From an uncultured Winogradskyella sp. (GTDB taxonomy: Bacteria > Bacteroidota > Bacteroidia > Flavobacteriales > Flavobacteriaceae): DNA of 64,000 nt. The stretch lies in the NCBI RefSeq assembly GCF_947496485.1, contig NZ_CANMCZ010000003.1, positions 62,001-126,000 of the forward strand, written 5' to 3'. Under the pieces are notes generated by a model. That model did no database searches, was not told the DNA's origin, and worked only from the letters and a program-made list of their open reading frames with translations. Shown piece by piece: positions 8,561 through 16,618 of the stretch (the stretch's first letter is position 1; each line of letters starts with the position of its first letter). The position numbers were made by a program, and so were the translations under genes.

Positions 8561-8618
8561 AACCCTAACTAATAAATCACTTTTCTACTATCATAAAAGT
8601 GATGTCTTTGATTAAAAA

Positions 8619-9230
8619 TCAATCTTTTAACGCATAAATAACCGTTAATCTTAAGTAGGATGGTCCTGAGCTTGGCGATCTCCAATAAGAATTACCATCT
8701 AAATCATAACTGTTTATAGAATGTATTTTATCAATTTTTTCTCCTGAAACTTCTGCTAATAGTTCGGCATTCTTGCGTGCCTCCTCTATGGCCTCTTTAG
8801 CTAATTTCTTAACTTCATCTTTCGAAATAATATTTTTTACTTGCACATAAGATGGCATTACTTGAGCCATTTTTATTTGAACAACACTCAACATTTCCTC
8901 TTTGTCTTTAGTTTCAAAATGAAGTGTAGTTCCATCATTTCTATAGCCTGTTGCTGAATATGCCATATCATCTTGAACGAATTTTGTGATATCTACACCT
9001 CTATTTTTCACCTCTTTAAAGTATTTCTCCTTCAATTCTTCTAATGTTGTGCATGGATTCTCTGCATAGTAATTATTCTCTAATGATAAGGTAACGTCTG
9101 TTTTGTAGAGTAACTCGTTAGACTCTATAACTACAGACCCATAAGTCGTTATTGTTCTTTCTGTTGTTGCATTTTGCGAAATACCAAATGTTGAAATACA
9201 AAGCAATACAACTATAATAAAATGTTTCAT
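8619..9230 (-). CDS. SIMPL (DUF541) domain-containing periplasmic protein
   Basis: A 203-residue exported protein with a signal peptide (FIIVVLLCISTFGIS-Q). The mature part resembles the SIMPL/DUF541 family: an N-terminal strand region TTYGSVVIESNELLYKTDVTLSL, the helix KLAKEAIEEARKNAELLAEVSGEKIDKI (about residues 140 to 167), and a closing strand SGPSYLRLTVIYAL. In SIMPL proteins that Ala-rich helix is followed by the G-x-x-G/K-x-I motif seen here as VSGEKIDKI. The biochemical function is unknown. Confidence 0.75.
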   Translation of the reverse strand: MKHFIIVVLLCISTFGISQNATTERTITTYGSVVIESNELLYKTDVTLSLENNYYAENPCTTLEELKEKYFKEVKNRGVDITKFVQDDMAYSATGYRNDGTTLHFETKDKEEMLSVVQIKMAQVMPSYVQVKNIISKDEVKKLAKEAIEEARKNAELLAEVSGEKIDKIHSINSYDLDGNSYWRSPSSGPSYLRLTVIYALKD

Positions 9231-9264
9231 AATAAATTTTCTTTTGATTGTTGTTTTTAATATT

Positions 9265-9690
9265 CTAAGCTACCGTATACATGAAAGAGGCAGCAATCAT
9301 CCAACCACCTACTATGAGTCCTAAAACTCCAAGTTTACCTAGTTTTGGTGCTAGTTTCTCTCTCAATTTAGCTGCCTTTTCTTTTGCTGCATCATTTTTA
9401 CTTAACAATAATTTGTTAATCATACCAAAGCCCAGCATAAAACCAAGTGTAGCTTCAACAAAACTACCAGCCAATAAAGTTGTCCACCAAATTGGTGCAG
9501 ATGTTAACCAGCCCATATTTAAGAAAGCTGAAATAATTCCCCAAACACCAAAAACGCAAAAAACAATTCCAATCCAGCCTTGATAGGGCGCAACTTTGTC
9601 TAACAACTCCTGTGCGTTAGGCTTTTTAGATAAAATAAGTGAAGGCACTGCGATAATGCTCAAAAGAATCAATGAAATTCCGTAAATCAT
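9265..9690 (-). CDS. Hypothetical four-helix membrane protein
   Basis: A 141-residue integral membrane protein with about four hydrophobic segments (residues 2-20, 38-60, 70-95 and 120-140) and a charged cytosolic loop (KNDAAKEKAAKLREKLAPKLGK) between the third and fourth. Gly-rich helices suggest tight packing. I do not recognise a characterised family. It lies between the SIMPL gene and the response regulator on the same strand, with gaps large enough for separate transcription. Confidence 0.7.
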   Translation of the reverse strand: MIYGISLILLSIIAVPSLILSKKPNAQELLDKVAPYQGWIGIVFCVFGVWGIISAFLNMGWLTSAPIWWTTLLAGSFVEATLGFMLGFGMINKLLLSKNDAAKEKAAKLREKLAPKLGKLGVLGLIVGGWMIAASFMYTVA

Positions 9691-9799
9691 AAGTTCTATT
9701 TTTTTATAGATTAATATGATACAAATTTCAATAAATAAGCAGAGGTGAAATATACCGTAAGTAGTAAAAATGCTTACCCTGTTTTCAGGGATAATAAGA

Positions 9800-10447
9800 T
9801 TATTCGAGCATACCTTTTTCTACTGCATATCGTGTAAGGCCAGCCAAATTGCGTACACCTAGCTTAGAGATTAGATTTTTTCGGTAGCTTTCTATAGTGT
9901 GCTTACTCAAAAACAATTTGTCAGCAATTTCTTGGGTTGTAAATTCTTGGGCTATTAATTTTAATACTTCTATTTCTCGTTTACTTAATGAAATTTCAGG
10001 TTTTGACTTTTTAGAAAACATGGCTTCCATAAGAACTTGTTTAATACGTGGTGAGAAATAATTTTCACCGTTTAATATAGATTTGATTGCTTTAAGTAAT
10101 TCAGTCTTTTCAGCATTTTTAGAAATATAGCCATTAACGTTTGCTTCGGTCAGTGCTTTTATCTTTTTGGCATCTTCTAGCATGCTAACTACAAGGGTTT
10201 TTATTTGAGGAAACTCTGATTTTATAGCTGTATTTAGTTCTACACCATTCATCTCTGGCATATTAATGTCAGTGATAACTAAATCTATTTTTTCTTCTGT
10301 ATTAATTCTCAAATATTTTAAAACCTGAGCTCCTGTTTTTGCAGTCAGACTAATATGTATTGTCTTTTCTTTAGATAAAATACTAGTTAAACCATCTAAA
10401 AACATGGCATGATCGTCTGCAATTATTATAGAAAATGATGTATTCAT
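9800..10447 (-). CDS. NarL/LuxR-family response regulator
   Basis: A 215-residue DNA-binding response regulator. The receiver domain (1-120) has the acidic pair Asp11-Asp12 (IIADDHAMFLDGL) and the phospho-acceptor Asp60 in VITDINMPEMNGVEL; the switch lysine lies in GYISKNAEK. The C-terminal LuxR-type helix-turn-helix is LSKREIEVLKLIAQEFTTQEIADKLFLSKHTIESYRKNLISKLGV. It begins 3 bp after the stop of the sensor kinase gene, so it forms one operon with it and is surely the cognate partner. The DNA targets are unknown. The regulator itself is intact, in contrast to the split kinase. Confidence 0.95.
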   Translation of the reverse strand: MNTSFSIIIADDHAMFLDGLTSILSKEKTIHISLTAKTGAQVLKYLRINTEEKIDLVITDINMPEMNGVELNTAIKSEFPQIKTLVVSMLEDAKKIKALTEANVNGYISKNAEKTELLKAIKSILNGENYFSPRIKQVLMEAMFSKKSKPEISLSKREIEVLKLIAQEFTTQEIADKLFLSKHTIESYRKNLISKLGVRNLAGLTRYAVEKGMLE

Positions 10448-10450
10448 AAA

Positions 10451-11446
10451 TTATGTTTGTGGTATGCTTATACTTATAACTGTTCCTCTATTTTTAGCTG
10501 TATTAATTGATATTGTACCATTAAACTCTGCGACCCTTGTTTCCATATTATTGAGCCCAATACCTTTATTTACTTTTTCTAAATCAAAGCCTATTCCATC
10601 ATCTTCATAAATCAGTTCAATACCTTTTTCATTAGAAGGAGAGGTTAATTGAATGATTATTTCTTCAGCTTCAGAATGTTTCATAGCATTTGTTACTAAT
10701 TCCTTAATTATATTCAATAAGCCGACTTGTAACTGAACGTTAATTGTATTTAGAAAATCTTTTGGATAAGCTTCAAAACGCAAATTCAGAGAAGAATCTT
10801 CACTAATAGTCTGAATATAATCGCCTAGTAAATCCGTAAATACAGTAGTTTCAAATTCTTCAGGAATTAGACTATGAGAAATCTCACGAACTTGGTTATA
10901 AGTCGTATCTAGTTGATTTAGAATTTGTCTAAACTCTGGTTTATTATCACCAAGACTATTCATTTTTAATTTAATACCTGCCAAATTTCCACCAATGCTA
11001 TCGTGCAATTCTCTTGCAATACGACCTCGCTCTTTAGACTGTACCGAAATAGCATTTTTTGCTAATTCGAGTTCTTGGGTTTGAAGTAAATTTTTAACCT
11101 CTTGCTGGTTCATAGCTTCTTGTTGTGTATTAAGTAAACTTTGGGTCTGGAGTTTTTGATAGTATACAACAAGTAATAATATAATTGGGATAAGTAGTAC
11201 TAAGAATCCAATTAAAAAGGCATATTTTATTGTTTTTTGTCGTTCTATTTCTGCTTCTTGTAGCAACTGATCTTCTTGTAGTTTATCAATCTCTTTTTCC
11301 TTTTCCAAGGTCTCATATTTAAGCTCCAAATCTTTTACTAAACGCTGATTCTGTTTATCCGCAATTTCTCTGCTAACAGCTTGATATTGGGTCATTAAAT
11401 TATAGGCATTTTCGTAATCTCCCTTAGCATTATATAGTTTAACCAA
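10451..11446 (-). CDS. Sensor histidine kinase, C-terminal part of a frame-split TPR kinase
   Basis: This frame (331 residues from a TTG at 11446) holds the tail of a TPR region (KLYNAKGDYENAYNLMTQYQ), a coiled coil (about 30-70), one membrane helix (about 73-95), a second coiled coil, and a HisKA_3 kinase: GRIARELHDSIGGNLAG with phospho-acceptor His148, the N-box KELVTNAMKHS, and the ATP-binding GIGLNNMETRV. Upstream of the TTG the frame stays open and continues WNRLELQKKVINALVKLYN, which joins the TPR part at 11473-12351 if one 5-bp repeat unit is removed. As it stands the kinase lacks its signal peptide and sensor part, unless expressed from an internal start. Best read as half of one broken or phase-variable gene. 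Confidence 0.85.
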   Translation of the reverse strand: MVKLYNAKGDYENAYNLMTQYQAVSREIADKQNQRLVKDLELKYETLEKEKEIDKLQEDQLLQEAEIERQKTIKYAFLIGFLVLLIPIILLLVVYYQKLQTQSLLNTQQEAMNQQEVKNLLQTQELELAKNAISVQSKERGRIARELHDSIGGNLAGIKLKMNSLGDNKPEFRQILNQLDTTYNQVREISHSLIPEEFETTVFTDLLGDYIQTISEDSSLNLRFEAYPKDFLNTINVQLQVGLLNIIKELVTNAMKHSEAEEIIIQLTSPSNEKGIELIYEDDGIGFDLEKVNKGIGLNNMETRVAEFNGTISINTAKNRGTVISISIPQT

Positions 11447-11472
11447 GGCATTTATTACTTTTTTTTGTAACT

Positions 11473-12351
11473 CTAATCGATTCCATTGTATTGTATTGTA
11501 TTAACATAAGCTGAACTTAGAGCCATTTCAGACACATCATAGTTTTTTAGCCTGGCATAAGCATAGCCTACTTGTAATGATGCTTCTATATACAGGTCAT
11601 AAAAACTTTCATTCAAAGCATTGTTTTTAATACTATTAGAGCTTTTAATCAACTCGGAATAATTCTCTTGCCTTAACTGAATTTTAGATAAATTAAGCTC
11701 TAATTCTAGCTTTAATTTTGGATAATCTTTTACAAAATTTTCAGATAAAGCTTTGTTTATAATATTCTTTGCTAAATCATAATCATTGTTTTGAATTAAA
11801 AACAAGCTTTTTACAACACCATTTTTTAAATAAAAGTCCAGTTGCCTTTTTAGTTGTGGTAATTCTTCTAAAACAGCTTTCGCTTTTTCTAACTCTCCTT
11901 TATACAAATAAGTTTCAGCAAGCTGTAGTTTTAAATATTTATGAATAAAATCGTTAGAAGTGGAAGCTTCAATACCTTGTATATAAGATTGTATTGCTTC
12001 ATCTAACAAACCCATTTTTTGAGCTGCTACACCTTGATAATAAAAAGCTTTTAAATTAAAATTTTCTGTATTTTCGCTATTTAAATCATCTGAGAGTGTT
12101 TCTTCTTTTAATAATTTACCATAATGCATTAGCGAATCTGCATGACCAGATCTTAAATAGATAAGTGAAATAGTATCTAAATACTGAAATCGAATTTCTT
12201 TGGTTTGAGCATTGTTTAATTTTAAAAAATAATCATTACTAACTACTTTAGGTAAATAACCAAAGGCTGTGAAGTCATAACGTTTCTCTTGAGCAAGACC
12301 CGTAAAGAAAAGTAATCCAATAACTATTAGTAATGTTTTTCTGATTTGCAT
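11473..12351 (-). CDS. TPR sensor part of the frame-split histidine kinase
   Basis: A 292-residue exported fragment: signal peptide TLLIVIGLLFFTGLAQ followed by tetratricopeptide-like helix pairs (for example KAFYYQGVAAQKMGLLDEAIQSYIQG, LQLAETYLYKGELEKAKAVLEELP, ASLQVGYAYARLKNYDVSEMALSSAY). It is the periplasmic sensory half of a TPR-histidine kinase. The natural frame is lost at a 5-bp tandem repeat (11485-11502), after which the fragment ends abruptly with QYNGID and TAG. The -7 element at 12373-12380 should drive it. If translated alone it would be a secreted TPR protein without kinase. Confidence 0.8.
   Translation of the reverse strand: MQIRKTLLIVIGLLFFTGLAQEKRYDFTAFGYLPKVVSNDYFLKLNNAQTKEIRFQYLDTISLIYLRSGHADSLMHYGKLLKEETLSDDLNSENTENFNLKAFYYQGVAAQKMGLLDEAIQSYIQGIEASTSNDFIHKYLKLQLAETYLYKGELEKAKAVLEELPQLKRQLDFYLKNGVVKSLFLIQNNDYDLAKNIINKALSENFVKDYPKLKLELELNLSKIQLRQENYSELIKSSNSIKNNALNESFYDLYIEASLQVGYAYARLKNYDVSEMALSSAYVNTIQYNGID
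11485..11502 (-). repeat. 5-bp tandem repeat (ATTGT x 3.6) causing a frameshift in the TPR-kinase
   Basis: Three full copies of ATTGT plus ATT (AATAC on the coding strand) sit exactly where the reading frame of the sensor kinase breaks. With three copies the coding strand reads gtt-aat-aca-ata-caa-tac-aat-gga and soon hits TAG. With two copies it reads gtt-aat-aca-ata-caa-tgg-aat-cga and runs straight into the downstream kinase frame. This is direct evidence for slipped-strand gain of one repeat unit. Confidence 0.9.
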
Positions 12352-12372
12352 TAAAGACTAAATTATAAAATA

Positions 12373-12380
12373 CAAAAATA
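12373..12380 (-). promoter_or_regulatory. -7 element (TATTTTTG on the minus strand) for the TPR-kinase / response regulator operon
   Basis: The minus strand reads TATTTTTG, matching TAnnTTTG, 22 bp before the start codon of the TPR part. No -33 TTG at the usual distance. Confidence 0.45.
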
Positions 12381-12493
12381 ATGCTTTGTTATACTAATCT
12401 ATGGGCTTGATAGAAAACAAAACACTTTAAGTGCATTAGCATGCAATGGTAATAAAATATGAATGGTTGAAACTCACGGTTTTCAGTGAAAAC

Positions 12494-12521
12494 AAAAAAA
12501 CTCAGCAAAATGCTGAGTTTT
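12494..12521 (-). terminator. Intrinsic terminator of the tRNA-Pro transcript
   Basis: On the minus strand ACTCAGCA-TTTT-GCTGAGT style stem (12501-12507 with 12511-12517, extended by flanking A-T pairs) is followed by a run of seven T. It lies about 12 bp past the 3' end of the tRNA. Confidence 0.85.
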
Positions 12522-12532
12522 ATATTAAAAAG

Positions 12533-12607
12533 TCGGGGTGGCAGGATTCGAACCTGCGGCCTCCACGTCCCAAACGTGGCGCGATAACCGGGCTACGCTA
12601 CACCCCG
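12533..12607 (-). tRNA. tRNA-Pro (anticodon TGG)
   Basis: A complete cloverleaf on the minus strand. The acceptor stem CGGGGTG pairs with CACCCCG, with discriminator A at 12533; the anticodon arm is CCACG-TTTGGGA-CGTGG with anticodon TGG (proline); the T arm carries GGTTCGAATCC. The 3' CCA is not encoded. It is a single-gene transcript, with an excellent promoter (12636-12664) and terminator (12494-12521). Confidence 0.96.
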
Positions 12608-12635
12608 AAAATATTGATTATCATTTTTAGGACTG

Positions 12636-12664
12636 CAAATATAGAGTTTTTCTTCATTATCCAA
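12636..12664 (-). promoter_or_regulatory. Complete Bacteroidota promoter of tRNA-Pro (TTG - 18 bp - TATATTTG)
   Basis: On the minus strand TTG (12662-12664) is separated by 18 bp from TATATTTG (12636-12643), an essentially perfect fit to the Bacteroidota -33/-7 promoter. Transcription should start about 20 bp before the tRNA 5' end. Confidence 0.8.
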
Positions 12665-12710
12665 TAACAATTTTCTAACTTTAGAAACTAAACGTTTTTA
12701 AATTACAAAT

Positions 12711-13811
12711 ATGAAATTTAGACTTCCAATTATTGGATTAATACTCATCAGTATTTTAACTTGTGCTCAAGATAAAAACCCTGTAAATAAAGAAAATAAC
12801 CACGAGGTAATTGTTTCAGGTTTAAATATACCTTGGGGTTTTACATTTCTTCCTGATGCTTCAATACTTATAAATGAAAAATCAGGAAAGCTTATTCATT
12901 TTAAAAACGGCACAAAAACTGAGGTTACAGGGTTACCTGAAGTTTATGTCCGTGGACAAGGTGGTCTTATGGATATCATCTTACATCCTGATTATAAAGA
13001 AAATGGCTTAATTTATTTTTCTTATGCATCTTCAGAAGGTGAAGGTGATGGCGGTAATACGACTATAGCAAGAGCAAAACTAAAAGATAATACATTATTA
13101 AATTTAGAGATATTATACAAAGCTGAACCTAACTCAAAACGAGGTCAACATTTTGGATCGCGTTTAGTTTTTGATAATGATAGCTATTTATACTTCACTA
13201 TTGGTGATCGTGGAAATAGAGATGTCAATCCTCAAGATATAACAAGAGATTGCGGTAAAGTTTATAGAATCAATGACGATGGTAGTATACCAAAAGACAA
13301 CCCATTTATTAAAGAACCAAATGCTAAGAAAGCAATCTTCTCTTATGGACATAGAAATCCACAGGGAATGACATTACACCCAAAAACAGGCAAAATATGG
13401 ACTCATGAGCATGGCCCAAAAGGTGGTGATGAAATCAATATTATAAATAAAGGTAAAAATTATGGCTGGCCTATTATAAGTTATGGTGTAAATTATAGTG
13501 GAACTAAATTCACCGAACTAACAGAGAAAGATGGCATGGAGCAGCCTTTACATTATTGGGACCCATCAATAGCGCCGAGTGGCATGGCTTTTATTAACAG
13601 TGATAAATATGGCGATTGGGATGGTAAGCTCTTAGTCGGTTCTTTAAAATTTCAGTACTTAGACATGTGTACTATAAAAAATAATAAAGTTATTAAGGAA
13701 GAAAGATTGTTAGATGGATTAGGCAGATTAAGATGTGTAGAACAAGGACCAGATGGTTATATTTACGTCGGAATTGAAAATTTAGGAATTGTAAAATTAA
13801 TTAGAAAATGA
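12711..13811 (+). CDS. PQQ-dependent sugar dehydrogenase family protein
   Basis: A 366-residue exported beta-propeller of the glucose/sorbosone dehydrogenase (soluble aldose sugar dehydrogenase, YliI-like) family. After a signal sequence (ILISILTCAQ, possibly a lipobox), the family motifs are visible: NIPWGFTFLPD, VRGQGGLMDIILHPDY, FGSRLVFD with the conserved region RGNRDVNPQDITRDCGKVYRI, GHRNPQGMTLHP, and the metal/PQQ-site segment TWTHEHGPKGGDEIN with variant IWTHEHGPKGGDE. Oxidises aldose sugars in the periplasm. Its stop overlaps the start of the adjacent cytochrome c gene by 4 bp, so that cytochrome is the likely electron acceptor. Whether the cell makes PQQ is not visible here. Confidence 0.9.
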   Translation: MKFRLPIIGLILISILTCAQDKNPVNKENNHEVIVSGLNIPWGFTFLPDASILINEKSGKLIHFKNGTKTEVTGLPEVYVRGQGGLMDIILHPDYKENGLIYFSYASSEGEGDGGNTTIARAKLKDNTLLNLEILYKAEPNSKRGQHFGSRLVFDNDSYLYFTIGDRGNRDVNPQDITRDCGKVYRINDDGSIPKDNPFIKEPNAKKAIFSYGHRNPQGMTLHPKTGKIWTHEHGPKGGDEINIINKGKNYGWPIISYGVNYSGTKFTELTEKDGMEQPLHYWDPSIAPSGMAFINSDKYGDWDGKLLVGSLKFQYLDMCTIKNNKVIKEERLLDGLGRLRCVEQGPDGYIYVGIENLGIVKLIRK

Positions 13812-14263
13812 AAAAAGTTTTATTCGCATTACTATTAGTATTTTGTTTATCGTCTTGTGGCTCAGACAAAAAGGAAGAGAAGGCCGTTAGATATCCTGAA
13901 AAGACATCACTTAAACAAACCGCCCCAGAATTAAAAGAAAGCATAAATCGCGGTGAATTAGTATATAACGATTTATGTATTACATGTCATATGGCCAATG
14001 GTAAAGGAGCACCTAAAGCATTTCCTCCACTTGCGGGTTCAGATTATTTAAAAGAAAATCAAGTTGCGAGTATAAAAGGCATAAAAAATGGAATGTCTGG
14101 TGAGATAATTGTCAATGGAGAAACTTATAATAGCGTTATGGCACCATCAGGACTTTCTGATGAGGAAATTGCAGATGTTATGAACTATATTAATAATAGT
14201 TGGGGAAATAATTATGGTAAAATGATTACTTCACAAGAAGTGACAAAAGTCATTAAAAAATAG
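13808..14263 (+). CDS. Cytochrome c lipoprotein
   Basis: A 151-residue lipoprotein (lipobox LSSCG after a hydrophobic signal) with one class I cytochrome c domain: haem-binding CITCH (around residues 58-62), a Gly-rich GAPKAFPPLAGSDYL loop and a distal Met ligand in SVMAPSGLSDEEIADVMNYINNSWGN. It is translationally coupled to the sugar dehydrogenase gene and probably passes its electrons to the respiratory chain. Confidence 0.93.
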   Translation: MKKVLFALLLVFCLSSCGSDKKEEKAVRYPEKTSLKQTAPELKESINRGELVYNDLCITCHMANGKGAPKAFPPLAGSDYLKENQVASIKGIKNGMSGEIIVNGETYNSVMAPSGLSDEEIADVMNYINNSWGNNYGKMITSQEVTKVIKK

Positions 14264-14274
14264 CACGAATTGGC

Positions 14275-14282
14275 TAACTTTG
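14275..14282 (+). promoter_or_regulatory. -7 element TAACTTTG upstream of udk
   Basis: Exact match to TAnnTTTG between the cytochrome gene and udk; predicted transcription start about 20 bp before the udk ATG. It may drive the udk-divIC-mutA-mutB series. Confidence 0.5.
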
Positions 14283-14308
14283 CCTAATAGAAACTTAATT
14301 AAAACATA

Positions 14309-14914
14309 ATGCTCATAATCGGAATTGCTGGTGGAACTGGATGTGGAAAAACAACCGTTGTCAATACCATTCTAAACGAACTACCAGAGGGTGAAGTTGG
14401 TGTAATTTCGCAAGACTCATACTACAAAGATACTTCGCACTTAAGTTATGATGAACGCGTAAAAATTAACTTTGACCATCCACGTTCTATTGATTTTGAA
14501 CTATTAGAAACACATCTTAAAGAGCTCAAAAAAGGAAATTCGATCAGTCAACCTGTATATTCTTTTGTAAAACACAATCGTACAGGCGATACAATTACCA
14601 CAAAACCAAGAAAGGTAATGATTGTTGAAGGGATTTTAATTCTGTCTCATGCTGAGATTAGAGATCTTTTCGATATCAAAATATTTGTACATGCCGATTC
14701 TGATGAGCGATTAATTCGTCGTCTAAAGCGAGATATAACAGAACGTGGTCGTGATATAAATGAAGTCTTAAATAGATATCAAACGACTTTAAAACCAATG
14801 CATCAACAATTTATTGAACCAATGAAAGAGTATGCAGATATTATAATTCCCAATAATAAATACAACACTGTTGCTGTAGATATCGTTAAAACAATAATTA
14901 ACGAACGTTTGTAA
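14309..14914 (+). CDS. udk: Uridine kinase
   Basis: A 201-residue P-loop kinase that phosphorylates uridine (and cytidine) in pyrimidine salvage. Visible motifs: Walker A GGTGCGKTT (residues 8-16), substrate region SQDSYYKDTSHLSYDERVKINFDHPRSIDF, the PVYSFVKHNRTGDT segment, VEGILILSHAEIRDLFD and the lid RLIRRLKRDITERGRD. Length is normal. The stop overlaps the start of the following DivIC/FtsB-like gene by 1 bp. Confidence 0.95.
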   Translation: MLIIGIAGGTGCGKTTVVNTILNELPEGEVGVISQDSYYKDTSHLSYDERVKINFDHPRSIDFELLETHLKELKKGNSISQPVYSFVKHNRTGDTITTKPRKVMIVEGILILSHAEIRDLFDIKIFVHADSDERLIRRLKRDITERGRDINEVLNRYQTTLKPMHQQFIEPMKEYADIIIPNNKYNTVAVDIVKTIINERL

Positions 14915-15240
14915 TGTCAATATTTGATAATAAATATTTAAAACCCTTTAAGAACATTTATCTACTTGTTCTTATCGTTTTTGTGGTTTGGATGTTATTT
15001 TTTGATGCACATTCGTGGTTATTTCATCATGAAATGAACACTAATAAAGACAAACTAAATCACCAAAAAGAGCATTACAAAAATGAAATGGCAAAAGACG
15101 ATAAAGCCATTAAAGAATTAAGTACTGAAGAAGGTCTCGAGCGCACAGCACGCGAAACCTATTATATGAAAAAGCCCAATGAAGACATTTATATTATTGA
15201 GTATGAAGATAGTTTAGCTAAACAAAAACAAGATGAATAA
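14914..15240 (+). CDS. FtsB/DivIC-like septum formation initiator
   Basis: A 108-residue bitopic membrane protein of the septum formation initiator family (FtsB/DivIC). A membrane helix at about 14-32 (NIYLLVLIVFVVWMLFFDA) is followed by an extracytoplasmic coiled coil (NTNKDKLNHQKEHYKNEMAKDDKAIKEL) and the conserved LERTAREYYYMKKPNEDIYII-type segment (here LERTARETYYMKKPNED). Part of the divisome linker complex. Overlaps mutA by 8 bp. Confidence 0.88.
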   Translation: MSIFDNKYLKPFKNIYLLVLIVFVVWMLFFDAHSWLFHHEMNTNKDKLNHQKEHYKNEMAKDDKAIKELSTEEGLERTARETYYMKKPNEDIYIIEYEDSLAKQKQDE

Positions 15241-16615
15241 GCCATTATTTGATGAGTTTGAAAGCGTATCCTCAAAAGCCTGGAAACAAAAGATACAAGT
15301 CGATTTAAAAGGTGCAGACTACAATGATGCATTAATCTGGAAAACCAATCAAGGTATTGATGTAAAGCCATTTTATCATGCAGATGAATTTAAGTCGCTA
15401 CCAGATGTTTCAAATAGCAAAGCAACAGATTGGAAAATATGTCAATCAATAAATGTTATTGATACTAAAGCAGCTAATTTAAAGGCTATTGACGCTATTA
15501 ATCGCGGTGCTGAAAGTATTTTATTCCTAATTAAAACTGAAGATATTTCTCTTGAAGATTTACTACAGAATATAGATTTAGAAAGAAATGCGATAGAAAT
15601 TAAATGCAATTTTCTTTCTGAAGAATTTACTAAAAAACTAAACACCGAAGTTGAGAGTAAAGCCAAGCAATCTCAAGTTTACTTGCACTCAGATATCATA
15701 GGAAACTTAGCAAAAACAGGAAATTGGCATAACAATCTCAAAGAAGATCACAATAAGTTCGAATCTATTGTCAAAAAAACTAATCAGACAAGTGTCGATT
15801 TAAGTTTATACCAAAATGCAGGAGCAACCATAGTGCAGCAATTAGCTTATGGATTATCGCACGTAAATGAATATTTGAATCATCTAGACAGCGTTATTAC
15901 AAAAGAATTGAAAGAAACTCTTCTAGTAACCTTTAATATCTCAGTTGGCTCAAACTACTTCTTTGAAATCGCCAAAACAAGAGCTTTACGTCAATTATGG
16001 TCAACTTTGGCGTCTGAGTATAGCATAAATACCGAATGTAGAATTACAGCCACACCTAGTAAGCGCAACAAAACCATTTACGACTATAATGTTAACTTAC
16101 TGCGAACAACTACAGAGTGTATGAGTGCTATTCTTGGTGGAGCAAATACTGTTTGTAATTTACCTTACGATGCTTTGTATCATCAACCAAATGAATTCGG
16201 AGATAGAATTGCAAGAAATCAACTCTTAATTCTAAAGCATGAAAGCTATTTCAATAAAGTAAATAATCCAGCAGATGGAGCCTATTATATTGAGAGTTTA
16301 ACAGAGCAACTTTCAGCAAAAGCGTTACTTCTTTTTAAAAATATTGAAGCAAATGGAGGCTTTTTAAGTCAGTTAAAAGAAGGAACTATTCAACGAAAAA
16401 TTAAAGAAAGTGCGGTTAATGAACAAGCTGATTTTGAGACTGAAAAAATAGTACTCTTAGGCACAAATAAGCATCCAAATCCTAACGATAAAATGAAAAA
16501 TGACTTGGAAGTTAGTCCTTTTTTAAAGTTCGAAAAGCGAAAAACTATTATTGAACCAATACTAGAGAAAAGATTATCTGAAAATTTGGAAATCAATAGA
16601 TTAAATAAAGAATAA
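15233..16615 (+). CDS. mutA: Methylmalonyl-CoA mutase small (beta) subunit
   Basis: A 460-residue homologue of the non-catalytic small subunit of methylmalonyl-CoA mutase. The N-terminal SSKAWKQKIQVDLKGADYNDALIWKTNQGIDVKPFYHADE and the barrel segments VSVGSNYFFEIAKTRALRQLWSTLA (about 235-260) and NVNLLRTTTECMSAILGGANTVCNLPYDALY are family landmarks. It has no B12-binding domain, being shorter than actinobacterial MutA. Partner of the large subunit encoded at 17263, in succinyl-CoA/methylmalonyl-CoA interconversion. A lipoprotein gene separates the two subunits. Confidence 0.93.
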   Translation: MNKPLFDEFESVSSKAWKQKIQVDLKGADYNDALIWKTNQGIDVKPFYHADEFKSLPDVSNSKATDWKICQSINVIDTKAANLKAIDAINRGAESILFLIKTEDISLEDLLQNIDLERNAIEIKCNFLSEEFTKKLNTEVESKAKQSQVYLHSDIIGNLAKTGNWHNNLKEDHNKFESIVKKTNQTSVDLSLYQNAGATIVQQLAYGLSHVNEYLNHLDSVITKELKETLLVTFNISVGSNYFFEIAKTRALRQLWSTLASEYSINTECRITATPSKRNKTIYDYNVNLLRTTTECMSAILGGANTVCNLPYDALYHQPNEFGDRIARNQLLILKHESYFNKVNNPADGAYYIESLTEQLSAKALLLFKNIEANGGFLSQLKEGTIQRKIKESAVNEQADFETEKIVLLGTNKHPNPNDKMKNDLEVSPFLKFEKRKTIIEPILEKRLSENLEINRLNKE

Positions 16616-16618
16616 AAT

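Noticed and set aside
8576-8603. Inverted repeat ATCACTTTT / AAAAGTGAT after the SIMPL gene
   Set aside because: No adequate T run follows on the minus strand and the stem is mostly A-T; the neighbouring 8519-8560 hairpin is the better terminator.
12446-12667. Open frame of 73 codons on the plus strand
   Set aside because: It runs across the minus-strand tRNA-Pro, its promoter and its terminator; an accidental frame.
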